In this document: positions 16,643 to 24,665 of the stretch, piece after piece
Layout of the letters: the number at the start of each line of letters is the position of its first letter
Numbering within the stretch: the stretch's first letter is position 1
Notes under the pieces: generated by a model
Seen by the model: the letters and a program-made list of their open reading frames with translations, nothing else
Told to the model about the DNA's origin: nothing
Database searches by the model: none
NCBI GenBank assembly: GCA_900544335.1
Contig: UQUS01000009.1
Location: 1-59,240 of the forward strand
Origin: an uncultured Sutterella sp.
GTDB lineage: Bacteria; Pseudomonadota; Gammaproteobacteria; Burkholderiales; Burkholderiaceae_F
Length of the DNA: 59,240 bases
Direction: 5' to 3'
Translations under genes and position numbers: made by a program

Positions 16643-17776
16643 TTACAGGGAAGAGCCCGTCACAATCCGCAGCATGCGGCGCAAGGGCTCGGCCGCACCC
16701 CACAGAAGCTGATCGCCCACCGTGAAGGCACTGATGTACTCGGGTCCCATCGCAAGCTTACGAATACGACCGACAGGAATGCGCAGTGTCCCGGAAATCT
16801 TCGCGGGCGAAAGTTCCGCAATCGACTCTTCCTTACGGTTGGGAACCACATAGGCCCACGGATTAGCCGCGTCGAGCATCTGTTCGATTTCCTCGCAGGA
16901 CACATCCTTTTTAAGCTTAATCATCAGGGCCTGGCTGTGGCAACGCATACTGCCGACACGCACGCAAAGACCTTCGACAGTGAGCGACCCGGGATTGCCG
17001 TTTTCCGTCAGACCGAGAATCTTATTGGCCTCGGCGCCTCCCTTCCACTCTTCGCGGGATTGGCCGTTTCCGAGATCCGAATCAATCCAGGGAATCAGGG
17101 AGCCGGCAAGAGGTGCTCCGAAGGCGGTCTTCGGGAATCCCGGTTCCGTGAAAGCCGCGCTCACGCGACGGTCAATGTCCAAAATCGAAGACCGAGGATC
17201 GGCGAGTTCATCCTTGACCACACTGTTTAGATACCCCATCTGGCTAAGGAGCTCGCGCATGTTCTTGGCACCGGCTCCGCTCGCTGCCTGATAAGTCATG
17301 GAACTTACCCAGTCAATGAGCCCTTCCTTCACGAGTCCGTCAAGCGCCATGAGCATTAAAGAGACCGTGCAATTGCCGCCGATATAGTCTTTGATGCCGG
17401 CCTTCAGGCTCGCATCAATCACGTGGCGATTCACTGGATCGAGGATGATGACGGCATTTTCTTTCATGCGAAGGGCACTTGCCGCATCAATCCAGTATCC
17501 GTCCCAACCGCTTTCTCGCAAAGCCGGATGGACGGACTTGGTGTAATCGCCCCCCTGGCAACTGATAATGACATCGCAAGAAGAAAGCTCCTTGATGTCC
17601 GTGGCATCCTTTAAAACGGGGTCTGTGTTGGGGATACCCGTCGGCGCCGGACGACCGGCGGCCGATGTCGAGAAGAACGTTGTTGTGTCGACGCACGCAA
17701 AATCTTTTTCCTCGCGCATTCTTCCCATCAAAACGCTTCCGACCATACCGCGCCAACCGACCATACCGAGTTTCAT
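16643..17776 (-). CDS. asd: Aspartate-semialdehyde dehydrogenase
   Basis: 377 residues from the ATG at 17776, which has AGGAGA 6 bases upstream; the frame stays open for 69 more codons without a site. It makes aspartate semialdehyde from aspartyl phosphate, at the branch to lysine, diaminopimelate, methionine and threonine. The NADP loop is MKLGMVGWRGMVGSVL and the catalytic cysteine is Cys136 in GGNCTVSLM. The length is that of the proteobacterial enzyme. A stem-loop followed by a T-rich stretch sits in its 5' leader. Confidence 0.96.
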   Translation of the reverse strand: MKLGMVGWRGMVGSVLMGRMREEKDFACVDTTTFFSTSAAGRPAPTGIPNTDPVLKDATDIKELSSCDVIISCQGGDYTKSVHPALRESGWDGYWIDAASALRMKENAVIILDPVNRHVIDASLKAGIKDYIGGNCTVSLMLMALDGLVKEGLIDWVSSMTYQAASGAGAKNMRELLSQMGYLNSVVKDELADPRSSILDIDRRVSAAFTEPGFPKTAFGAPLAGSLIPWIDSDLGNGQSREEWKGGAEANKILGLTENGNPGSLTVEGLCVRVGSMRCHSQALMIKLKKDVSCEEIEQMLDAANPWAYVVPNRKEESIAELSPAKISGTLRIPVGRIRKLAMGPEYISAFTVGDQLLWGAAEPLRRMLRIVTGSSL

Positions 17777-17805
17777 GGTATCTCCTTGAAAAATGAAACG
17801 AAAAG

Positions 17806-17826
17806 CTAAGAGGTCTTCCCTCTTAG
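17806..17826 (-). promoter_or_regulatory. Stem-loop in the asd leader, possible attenuator
   Basis: Perfect 8-bp stem CTAAGAGG/CCTCTTAG with a 5-base loop. On the minus strand it is followed by CTTTTCGTTTC, and the asd start lies 29 bases downstream. It could terminate asd transcription early or stabilise the 5' end of the mRNA. No leader peptide or known riboswitch is recognisable. Confidence 0.4.
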
Positions 17827-18006
17827 GTAAAGCAGTATGCCACAAGAAATTCCCCGCGTTGCTACGGGGAAAACGCAAGAACACCGACTCGTTGCGCTCG
17901 GTCCAATCCCCTGCGACAAATTGACTAATCCACCGAGCGCGAACACCCTGTGCACGACTTTGTCGCAAGGGCTTTAAAATCACGAAAATTATTCTTCTAC
18001 TTAACT

Positions 18007-19056
18007 ATGAAAGTTCTCGGTATTGAAAGTTCCTGCGATGAAACGGGCGTTGCCCTCATCGATAGTGAAAAGGGGCTCCTGGCGCATGCCATTCATACAC
18101 AAATCGACATGCACCGCGCCTACGGGGGTGTGGTCCCCGAACTTGCCAGTCGCGACCACATACGGCGCGCCATTGCCTTAACCGATCAAGTGCTCGAGAA
18201 AGCCGGCGTTGCAAAAGAGGAACTTGATGCCGTTGCCATCACAGAGGGACCGGGACTTGCCGGCGCCCTTCTTGTCGGCATTTCGGTCGCTCACGCCATC
18301 GGATATGCCCTGAATATTCCCGTTATCGGCGTCCATCACCTAGAAGGACACCTCTTATCGGCCCGTCTTTCCGATCCGAAACCGGAGTTTCCGTTTATCG
18401 CACTTTTAGTTTCGGGCGGACACACGCAGTTGATGCGCGTAGAAAAATTCGGGCACTACGAACTCTTGGGCGAGACGCTTGATGATGCCGCAGGAGAAGC
18501 CTTTGATAAAACGGCTCAACTCTTAGGAGAGTGTTATCCGGGGGGACCTGCCGTCTCACGCTTAGCTGACATGGGACAAAGCGGCGCCGTTATTCTTCCG
18601 CGTCCGATGCTTCACAGCAAAACGCTGGATATGAGTTTTTCCGGATTAAAGACGGCCGTCTTAACGGCAGTCACAAACGCTCCCGATCTCAAGGATCCGA
18701 CGTTTCGCTGCAACTTGGCGCGCGGGTTTGTCGATGCGCTCGTCGATGTTTTGGTCACAAAAGCCGTCAAGGCGATGAAACAAACAGGCATTAAGCGCCT
18801 TGTTGTCGCAGGCGGAGTTTCTGCCAATAAGCAGTTACGTGAAGGATTGATTAACGCTGCTAAGCGGCGCGGCGCACGCGTGTTTTTCCCGCCGATTTCG
18901 CTTTGCACGGATAACGGGGCGATGATTGCCGTGGCGGGACTGTACCGTCTGGAAAACATGAGCGACGCGCAACGGCAAGCCGCGACGCGTCGCTTAGGAT
19001 TTTCGGCCAAACCGCGTTGGCCGCTGACTCAGGCCTCCGAGCCCGATACCCAGTAA
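18007..19056 (+). CDS. tsaD: tRNA N6-threonylcarbamoyladenosine transferase TsaD
   Basis: 349 residues from the ATG at 18007, where the conserved MKVLGIESSCDETGVAL begins. With TsaB and TsaE it transfers the threonylcarbamoyl group, made by TsaC, to A37 of ANN-decoding tRNAs. Metal ligands His111 and His115 are in VHHLEGHLL, and the ATPase-fold loops LVSGGHTQLM and VAGGVSANKQLR are clear. A -10-like TAAAAT is at 17975-17980. The 3' end overlaps the end of feoC on the other strand by 28 bp. The TsaC/Sua5 partner is encoded at 50143-51159. Confidence 0.97.
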   Translation: MKVLGIESSCDETGVALIDSEKGLLAHAIHTQIDMHRAYGGVVPELASRDHIRRAIALTDQVLEKAGVAKEELDAVAITEGPGLAGALLVGISVAHAIGYALNIPVIGVHHLEGHLLSARLSDPKPEFPFIALLVSGGHTQLMRVEKFGHYELLGETLDDAAGEAFDKTAQLLGECYPGGPAVSRLADMGQSGAVILPRPMLHSKTLDMSFSGLKTAVLTAVTNAPDLKDPTFRCNLARGFVDALVDVLVTKAVKAMKQTGIKRLVVAGGVSANKQLREGLINAAKRRGARVFFPPISLCTDNGAMIAVAGLYRLENMSDAQRQAATRRLGFSAKPRWPLTQASEPDTQ

Positions 19057-19256
19057 CGGGTATCGGTTCCGCCGCATCCGCAGTTAAAGCGGCAGGCGCG
19101 GTGGCGAACTTGTAGGTGCATAAGGCCCTTCTCGGCAAGGCGCTCGCCCATCATGGCCACGACCTTCTCATTAAGAGAGAGTTCGCGTGCCAAGTCCGGT
19201 TCACTCACGGCGCCCTTTTCTCGAACAAGGCGTTCCATATCCAGAATCGATCCCAT
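19029..19256 (-). CDS. feoC: FeoC-like winged-helix protein
   Basis: 75 residues. It has a small winged helix (about 5-50, VREKGAVSEPDLARELSLN) and a cysteine-rich tail CRFNCGCGG that could bind an Fe-S cluster. This is the composition of FeoC, the third component of the ferrous-iron transporter operon, which protects FeoB from proteolysis or senses iron. It starts 15 bases after the feoB stop. Its last codons overlap the tsaD end from the opposite strand. Confidence 0.8.
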   Translation of the reverse strand: MGSILDMERLVREKGAVSEPDLARELSLNEKVVAMMGERLAEKGLMHLQVRHRACRFNCGCGGTDTRYWVSGSEA

Positions 19257-19271
19257 GTAAGCCTCCCTACA

Positions 19272-21605
19272 TCAAGCTTGATGAATCTCAATGACCTTCG
19301 GGGCATTCTTGCGCATCGTCTTGACGGTGTGCCGCATGATAAGAAGCACAGCCATTAAAGCCGCCAGACACAAGGCAATCGCAAGTGACGCTCCCGTCGG
19401 ATCTGCGGCAAACGTCCCGACCTTGTAAAAGATTGTCGCAGCCGAATAACCCAAAAGCGTTGTCCAAGCCGCCACAAAGAGCGTCCAAGCCGTTCCGACT
19501 TCGTTCCAGATAGCGGCCATCGCCGCTGCGCACGGCATGTAAAGCAAAATTAAGAGTAGGTAAGCAAACGCCGCCGTATCCGATCCGAACAAACGACGCA
19601 TCATGTCGGCTCCGGTCGCTTGATCGGCCTCAGACAAAGACGCTTCGGTTTCTTCTTCCGTGGCGGCAATCCCTAAGGGGTCGAGCACGGAATCGGAAAG
19701 CGACTTTAAGTTATCGACGACACTAGCACAGGCTTCCGAAACCGTTGCCTTAAAGGACCAGGGTTCCTCGGGCTCATCACCTGCCTCCGAGCCCTTGGCA
19801 TTTTCCACACGTGCCATGGATTCGTACAGGGAATTCATCGTACCGATGACGGCTTCTTTCGCCAGCACTCCGGTAAAGACACCGACGGCGGCCGGCCAGT
19901 TTTCTTGAGTCACACCCATCGGAGAGAGAGCCGGCGCAATCGTGCGGCCGATTTCACTTAAAACGGATTGGTCGGAATCCTCGTTACCGAAACTGCCGTC
20001 TGTTCCCAAGGAGTTCAGAATCGACAAGCACGCAACGAGAACGACAATGACGCGTCCGGCACGGCACACAAAGCTTTTTAACCGATCCCACGTGCGAATC
20101 AAGACACCCTTAGCAGTCGGGATGTGGTACGGCGGAATTTCCATCACAAACGAACCGCCGGCATCGGGCAAAATCAGTTTCTTGACTAAAAAGCCTGTCA
20201 GAACGGCCGCTGCAATACCGATCAGATACAACCCGAAGACCAGGTTTTGTCCGTTTTTCGGGAAGAACGCCACGGCAAAGAGCACGTACACTGGAAGGCG
20301 CGCACCGCAACTCATAAAGGGGGCCATGAGGACCGTCAAAATGCGGTCTGTGACGCGGTCCATCGTACGGGTAGCCATCACGGCCGGCACATTGCAACCG
20401 AAGCCGACGATAAGCGGCACGAAAGCGCGTCCCGGAAGCCCGAGAAAACGCATCAGGCGATCCATCACGAACGCCGCACGCGCCATGTACCCGGAGTCTT
20501 CCAAAATTGCGAGGAAGAAAAAGAGGAAGAACACGACCGGAATGAAGGTCGAGACGGTCTGTAAGCCTCCTCCCACGCCGTCAGCTAAGACAACCTTGAC
20601 GATTTCCGGCACACCGATTGCTTCCAATAGTTCCCCGAATCCCGTGACCATCACGCCGCCGACGAGAATATCGAAGAAATCGATAAAGGCCGACCCCAAG
20701 TTCTGTGTGAAAAGGAACATGCAGTAGATGATGAAAAGGAAAATCGGGAACCCTGCCACGCGATTGAGAACAATCTTATCGATGCGATCTGTGAGCGTTG
20801 TCGGAAGTTCCCCGGTTTTATGCTCGACCTTGGAACTGACGTCTGCCACAAGCTTGTAACGCGCGTCGGCGACAGCAATATCCAAGTTGCCGGCAAATTC
20901 TTTTTCCGTGCGTTCGATAATCGGCATCACGCGAGCGCGTGTGGCGACATCGAGCGATTCTCGCGACCCGTTGGCACCTTCCAGTAGTTCAATCGCAAGC
21001 CAGTGCGGATGCAAACTGTCGGCGTTTTGAATCTCTTGCTCGATTTCCTGATGGGCCTTTTCAATCGAAGGCGCATAACGAAGCGATAACTTCGGAAGTG
21101 TCGGGCTCTTTAAGAACTCGGCAATCATCTCCTTGAGCGCAAAGACGCCTTGCTCACGCGAGGCCACGATTCCGACAACCGGGCATCCGAGCATTCTGCC
21201 GAGCGCTTCGATGTCAATCTCAATCTTGCGTTTTTTCGCAACGTCAAGCATGTTGACAACGAGCATCACGGGAACGCGCATTTCGATTAACTGCGCCGTC
21301 AGGTACAGGTTGCGTTCCAAGTTCGAGGCATCGACGATGTTAATAACGGCCTCGGCTTGCTGACTTAAGATGTAGTCGCGCGCCACACGCTCGTCTTCGC
21401 CCGTTTTGGAAACGGTCGTGAGCGAATAGATACCCGGAAGATCTACGATTTCATAGTCAACCGAGTCATGCACGTAGTGTCCGACTTTCTTTTCAACCGT
21501 CACGCCGGGCCAATTGCCGACGTCCTGATGCGAGCCTGTTAAGGCATTAAAAAGCGTTGTCTTCCCACAATTGGGATTACCGACGATACAAATGATGTGC
21601 TTCAT
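19272..21605 (-). CDS. feoB: Ferrous iron transporter FeoB
   Basis: 777 residues, full length. Inner-membrane Fe(II) importer with an N-terminal G domain: G1 GNPNCGKTTLFN (8-19), G3 IVDLPGIYSL and G4 VVNMLDVAKK. Helical GDI and gate domains follow. The two Gate regions carry the conserved Cys in VGFGCNVPAVMATR and MSCGARLPVY. The start overlaps the feoA stop by 4 bp (ATGA). An insert of about 60 acidic residues (about 595-660, EAGDEPEEPW then EEETEASLSEAD) lies between membrane helices and may be a lineage-specific loop. Confidence 0.97.
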   Translation of the reverse strand: MKHIICIVGNPNCGKTTLFNALTGSHQDVGNWPGVTVEKKVGHYVHDSVDYEIVDLPGIYSLTTVSKTGEDERVARDYILSQQAEAVINIVDASNLERNLYLTAQLIEMRVPVMLVVNMLDVAKKRKIEIDIEALGRMLGCPVVGIVASREQGVFALKEMIAEFLKSPTLPKLSLRYAPSIEKAHQEIEQEIQNADSLHPHWLAIELLEGANGSRESLDVATRARVMPIIERTEKEFAGNLDIAVADARYKLVADVSSKVEHKTGELPTTLTDRIDKIVLNRVAGFPIFLFIIYCMFLFTQNLGSAFIDFFDILVGGVMVTGFGELLEAIGVPEIVKVVLADGVGGGLQTVSTFIPVVFFLFFFLAILEDSGYMARAAFVMDRLMRFLGLPGRAFVPLIVGFGCNVPAVMATRTMDRVTDRILTVLMAPFMSCGARLPVYVLFAVAFFPKNGQNLVFGLYLIGIAAAVLTGFLVKKLILPDAGGSFVMEIPPYHIPTAKGVLIRTWDRLKSFVCRAGRVIVVLVACLSILNSLGTDGSFGNEDSDQSVLSEIGRTIAPALSPMGVTQENWPAAVGVFTGVLAKEAVIGTMNSLYESMARVENAKGSEAGDEPEEPWSFKATVSEACASVVDNLKSLSDSVLDPLGIAATEEETEASLSEADQATGADMMRRLFGSDTAAFAYLLLILLYMPCAAAMAAIWNEVGTAWTLFVAAWTTLLGYSAATIFYKVGTFAADPTGASLAIALCLAALMAVLLIMRHTVKTMRKNAPKVIEIHQA

Positions 21606-21835
21606 TGACCGGTTACCTCGACTTCCATCACGTCAGCCTCACCCTTGCGAAGACTCACAAGGCTTCCGCGCACTTTGATTTCCACCGGGTCGCCCAAGGG
21701 AGCCAGCCGCTGCAATTCGAACTGTGTCCCCGGCACCAAGCCGAGCATCAAAAGCCGTTGCCGATATTCGGCAGCACCGCTTGTAAAGGCAGTGATTTTG
21801 GCGATTTGACCGGGCGCCATTTCTTTGATACGCAT
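21602..21835 (-). CDS. feoA: Ferrous iron transport protein FeoA
   Basis: 77 residues. Small cytoplasmic SH3-like protein needed for FeoB activity. It starts MRIKEMAPGQIAKITAF and contains the conserved QRLLMLGLVPGTQFELQRLA. It is the first gene of the feoABC operon. The leader contains a -35/-10 pair and a perfect Fur-type palindrome just upstream, with AGGAG about 6 bases before the ATG. Confidence 0.95.
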   Translation of the reverse strand: MRIKEMAPGQIAKITAFTSGAAEYRQRLLMLGLVPGTQFELQRLAPLGDPVEIKVRGSLVSLRKGEADVMEVEVTGQ

Positions 21836-21866
21836 TCTTTTCTCCTGTCAACGGATACCAAATATT

Positions 21867-21881
21867 TGAGAATGATTCTCA
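21867..21881 (-). promoter_or_regulatory. Fur box of feoABC
   Basis: TGAGAATGATTCTCA, a perfect 7-1-7 palindrome matching the Fur consensus layout. It lies just downstream of the feoA -10, so Fur-Fe(II) would block transcription start. Confidence 0.85.
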
Positions 21882-21890
21882 TTTTGGCGC

Positions 21891-21920
21891 ATTATAGGCA
21901 CAGTCGCGAAAAGAGTGCAA
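21891..21920 (-). promoter_or_regulatory. Promoter of feoABC
   Basis: On the minus strand -35 TTGCAC (21915-21920) and -10 TATAAT (21891-21896) are 18 bases apart. The promoter is framed by two Fur-like sites. Confidence 0.8.
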
Positions 21921-21921
21921 A

Positions 21922-21936
21922 ATAGAATCATTCTCA
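21922..21936. promoter_or_regulatory. Second, weaker Fur-like site
   Basis: ATAGAATCATTCTCA, with five of seven symmetric pairs in the 7-1-7 layout. It abuts the feoA -35 and lies 75 bases upstream of the divergent LysR-type gene, so it could influence both. Confidence 0.5.
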
Positions 21937-22010
21937 GCTCGTCGCTTTTGAGGTTATTTCTTGTATGCCAAGTTCCGTTTTGGGGTATGCTAAAAAAAAG
22001 GGAGTCGGCC

Positions 22011-22988
22011 ATGGAGCAATTGCTCGAAGAAGAAATCACACTACGTAAACTTGAAGTTTTTTCCTCCTTCATGAAAAACGAAACCATCGGACGTACAGCT
22101 GAGGTTTTGAAGATGAGCAATGTCAGCATCCACCGGTCTTTGCATTCCCTAGAAGAAGGCATCGGGTGCCCGCTGTTTACGCGAAAAGGACGAAATCTCC
22201 TTCCGCTCCCAACAGCAAAGGAACTGTACGCACATATTGACCGTGTTCTGGCCGATTTGCATTCCTGCATCCGTTCCACACGGCTCTTAGGCAATGTCGG
22301 AAACGATCATGTAAGACTTGGAACTCTGTACTCGCTTGCAATTCAAACTCTTCCGCAATTGATAACCGGCCTTCGCCTGCGTAGACCGCACATCGATTTC
22401 GAACTGCACATGGGGTCAAACAAACTATTACTCAACAAGCTTTCGGAAAGCCAACTCGATGCCATTATCATCGCCACGGGGAAAGAGGTGATTGACCGAA
22501 CTCGATTTGAAGTATTGCCTCTTTTTACCGACAGGATTTACCTCACAGCACCAATGGATGCAGACTTCCCGACTGGAATGAGTGCAACAGCACCAGTTGA
22601 TTTACGCCTTTTCAAGGGAAAACCCTTTATTTCACTTTCCGAAGGCTTTGCCACATACAGGGATTTTCAATCGGCTTTTCGCGTCGCAGGATTCGAGCCG
22701 AATATCGTAGCAAAGGTTAAGGACATATTTTCCGTCTTAAGCATGGTGCAGTCCGGTCTGGGATTTGCCCTGCTTCCACGACGCATGTGTGCCGTTTATA
22801 AAGGGAGTGTCCGTTTTCTCCCTTTAGCGGAATGTTTTCAACAAAACCAATCCATCGGCATTGTCTTTGACAGATCCCGCGAGTACGAGCCAAATCTATT
22901 AGCCCTTGTTGCTGAGGGGCGTATGTTTGCCAGGCATTTGCCTTCGCTTAACTTTCCAGCTGTCTCAGATTCGCATAGCGTTGAGTAA
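22011..22988 (+). CDS. mdcR: LysR-type regulator, probable malonate-operon activator
   Basis: 325 residues from the ATG at 22011, with GGAG 6 bases upstream. Earlier in-frame ATGs lack support. The N-terminal helix-turn-helix (about 12-70) reads EITLRKLEVFSSFMKN and MSNVSIHRSLHSLEEGIG. The substrate-binding domain follows from about 95 (DHVRLGTLYSLAIQTLPQL). LysR-type MdcR/MdcY regulators control malonate decarboxylase operons, and this gene borders the mdc locus. It is transcribed toward mdcH, overlapping it by 41 bp at the 3' ends, and is divergent from feoA. The specific ligand (malonate) is inferred from context. Confidence 0.75.
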   Translation: MEQLLEEEITLRKLEVFSSFMKNETIGRTAEVLKMSNVSIHRSLHSLEEGIGCPLFTRKGRNLLPLPTAKELYAHIDRVLADLHSCIRSTRLLGNVGNDHVRLGTLYSLAIQTLPQLITGLRLRRPHIDFELHMGSNKLLLNKLSESQLDAIIIATGKEVIDRTRFEVLPLFTDRIYLTAPMDADFPTGMSATAPVDLRLFKGKPFISLSEGFATYRDFQSAFRVAGFEPNIVAKVKDIFSVLSMVQSGLGFALLPRRMCAVYKGSVRFLPLAECFQQNQSIGIVFDRSREYEPNLLALVAEGRMFARHLPSLNFPAVSDSHSVE

Positions 22989-23853
22989 TGTCTGCCATGG
23001 AGCTTGTCACCACACTCATGGCACAAATATCCGGAGCAGACGCACGCGTTAATTTCGTCAGCGTCTCTCCCGGAGGCATTTCAAGAGCGAGCCGAACGCC
23101 ACGTTCGAAGGCTCCTTCAACAGCCTCATGCCATTGCGTTCGACGCGCCATATTCTGTACAAGATCATCGGCAATCTGCTCCGGTTTCCAAAGAACACGG
23201 CCACTTGTTGCGCTCAAATACGCTTTTTGCGGACGAGAAAACTTGATTGTTTTGGCAACCTCGTTCAATTGTTTTGCCGCACAACTAAGAAGCGGGCAAT
23301 GCGACGGAACAAAAACGCGCAGCCGAATGCATTTCTCAGCACCAATGTCATAGGCCTTGTCACAAGCAATCTGCATCGCTTTTTCGCTTCCTGAAATAAC
23401 AATTTGAGTTTCTGCGTTGTAATTTGCAACATACAAGTCTGGAATGTCTCGACAGATGACCTCGACCTCTGGCAGCCTCAAGCCGATAATCGCCGTCATT
23501 CCGTACCCCGTCGGATAGGCCTGTTGCATAAGTTTCCCCCGCAATGAAACTAAATTCAGGGCATCTTCAAAACTCAAAGCCCCAGAACAAACAGCCGCCG
23601 TATAAGCTCCGATGGACAATCCGCAAACGATATCGGGAAAAACACCAAAATCGGACAATTGCTCACAACACGAGACACCTTTAATTAGTAAGGCCAATTG
23701 CACGGATTCGGTTTGGTGAAATGAAACAGCAGAATCCAAATCCTCAAGAGATCGATTTAGTGCCATCTGCGCGCGTGCCATCCAATAATCCCGGTTCGGA
23801 ATATCGGAAAGCAGCCCCGGACATTGTGCTCCTTGCCCGGGAAAAGAAAACAT
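22948..23853 (-). CDS. mdcH: Malonate decarboxylase epsilon subunit (malonyl-CoA:ACP transacylase)
   Basis: 301 residues from the ATG at 23853, 4 bases after the mdcG stop; a longer frame from 23898 lacks the family start. It loads malonyl onto the decarboxylase acyl carrier protein to start the catalytic cycle. The FabD-fold signatures are MFSFPGQGAQCPGLL at the N-terminus and the nucleophile elbow VCGLSIGAYTAAVC around 88. It is the last gene of the mdcGH unit. Its 3' end overlaps the LysR gene from the opposite strand by 41 bp. Confidence 0.9.
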   Translation of the reverse strand: MFSFPGQGAQCPGLLSDIPNRDYWMARAQMALNRSLEDLDSAVSFHQTESVQLALLIKGVSCCEQLSDFGVFPDIVCGLSIGAYTAAVCSGALSFEDALNLVSLRGKLMQQAYPTGYGMTAIIGLRLPEVEVICRDIPDLYVANYNAETQIVISGSEKAMQIACDKAYDIGAEKCIRLRVFVPSHCPLLSCAAKQLNEVAKTIKFSRPQKAYLSATSGRVLWKPEQIADDLVQNMARRTQWHEAVEGAFERGVRLALEMPPGETLTKLTRASAPDICAMSVVTSSMADITQRYANLRQLES

Positions 23854-23857
23854 GACT

Positions 23858-24475
23858 TTATACGCCACCGGGCACTCCCTCCCAAGGATTTCGGACAAGT
23901 CTAGGACCCTGATTTGTCTTTAAAAGAACCGTATCAGACTGCATCCATTCATTTAAAGAAAAAGCTCCTACTCCCGTATCTATTTGTGTGTCTGTTCGGC
24001 ACATACAACCAGAAGCGACCCTCACCCATTGCCGCAAGTCCGCTTTTTTTAAAGGAGATGCAGACCGAATGACCAAATCCAAATCACTTGTTCGATGCAT
24101 TACATTTGTTCCCGTTACCAGTGAATAGGCACAGCTTCCCGTAATTCCCCAGTAAAAAGGCCAATCTGTTTCAGCAAAAAATCTTGCACCCTGCACTGCC
24201 GGAGTTCTCAATGAACACGTATAAAGAAGAGCTACTACGTCTCGCGGTGTTACGCGCCGAGCAACACGATTCTCATTAATCCACAATGCACAGCGCTCTT
24301 TTCGAATTCTTCCGCGTATTCCAACAGGTAGAAGACAATATTCCGTAGAACTGTCTCGCCGACATACCAAAGGCAGCTTCGGATTCCAAACCAAATGAAC
24401 CCAGTCGGGGACTTCACCGATTAAATCCTCATCGGAGTGTACCCAAAGAAAATCATGAGCACTAAAGCGCACCAT
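23858..24475 (-). CDS. mdcG: Phosphoribosyl-dephospho-CoA transferase MdcG
   Basis: 205 residues. It attaches the 2'-(5''-phosphoribosyl)-3'-dephospho-CoA prosthetic group to a serine of the MdcC carrier protein. The nucleotidyltransferase signature is TSDLDLVIRS around 130-139. N-terminal SAHDFLWVH and the WPFYWGITGSCAYSLVTG block also fit MdcG. A strong ribosome site (GGAGG) lies upstream of the ATG. It is the first gene of the leftward half of the mdc locus, divergent from mdcA with a 190-bp control region between. Confidence 0.9.
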   Translation of the reverse strand: MVRFSAHDFLWVHSDEDLIGEVPDWVHLVWNPKLPLVCRRDSSTEYCLLPVGIRGRIRKERCALWINENRVARRVTPRDVVALLYTCSLRTPAVQGARFFAETDWPFYWGITGSCAYSLVTGTNVMHRTSDLDLVIRSASPLKKADLRQWVRVASGCMCRTDTQIDTGVGAFSLNEWMQSDTVLLKTNQGPRLVRNPWEGVPGGV

Positions 24476-24559
24476 CTATCTGCCCCCTCCCTCGGGAGTC
24501 AATATGAAAAAACCGAAAGCATCTTATCGTCTTTCCAAAATCTATCCATTTCATGTTTA

Positions 24560-24574
24560 TTACTTAAAGAGTAA
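24560..24574. promoter_or_regulatory. LysR-type dyad in the mdcG/mdcA intergenic region
   Basis: TTACT-TAAAG-AGTAA, containing a T-N11-A motif with dyad symmetry, placed almost centrally (about 90 bases from either start codon). It is a good candidate for the binding site of the LysR regulator. The assignment is inferred. Confidence 0.5.
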
Positions 24575-24594
24575 CGATTATTCCCTTGTGTTGA

Positions 24595-24623
24595 TTGATG
24601 CCCCACAGAACATCGCGGATACT
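24595..24623 (+). promoter_or_regulatory. Candidate promoter of mdcA
   Basis: TTGATG (24595-24600) and GATACT (24618-24623) are 17 bases apart, 43 bases before the mdcA ATG and just downstream of the LysR-type dyad. Confidence 0.5.
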
Positions 24624-24665
24624 TTTGCCACTTGATATTTTCGCAGGCACTTGACGGAGTAGAAC

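Noticed and set aside
19942..20727. 261-codon plus-strand frame opposite feoB
   Set aside because: Highly basic, low-complexity translation antisense to a full-length FeoB.
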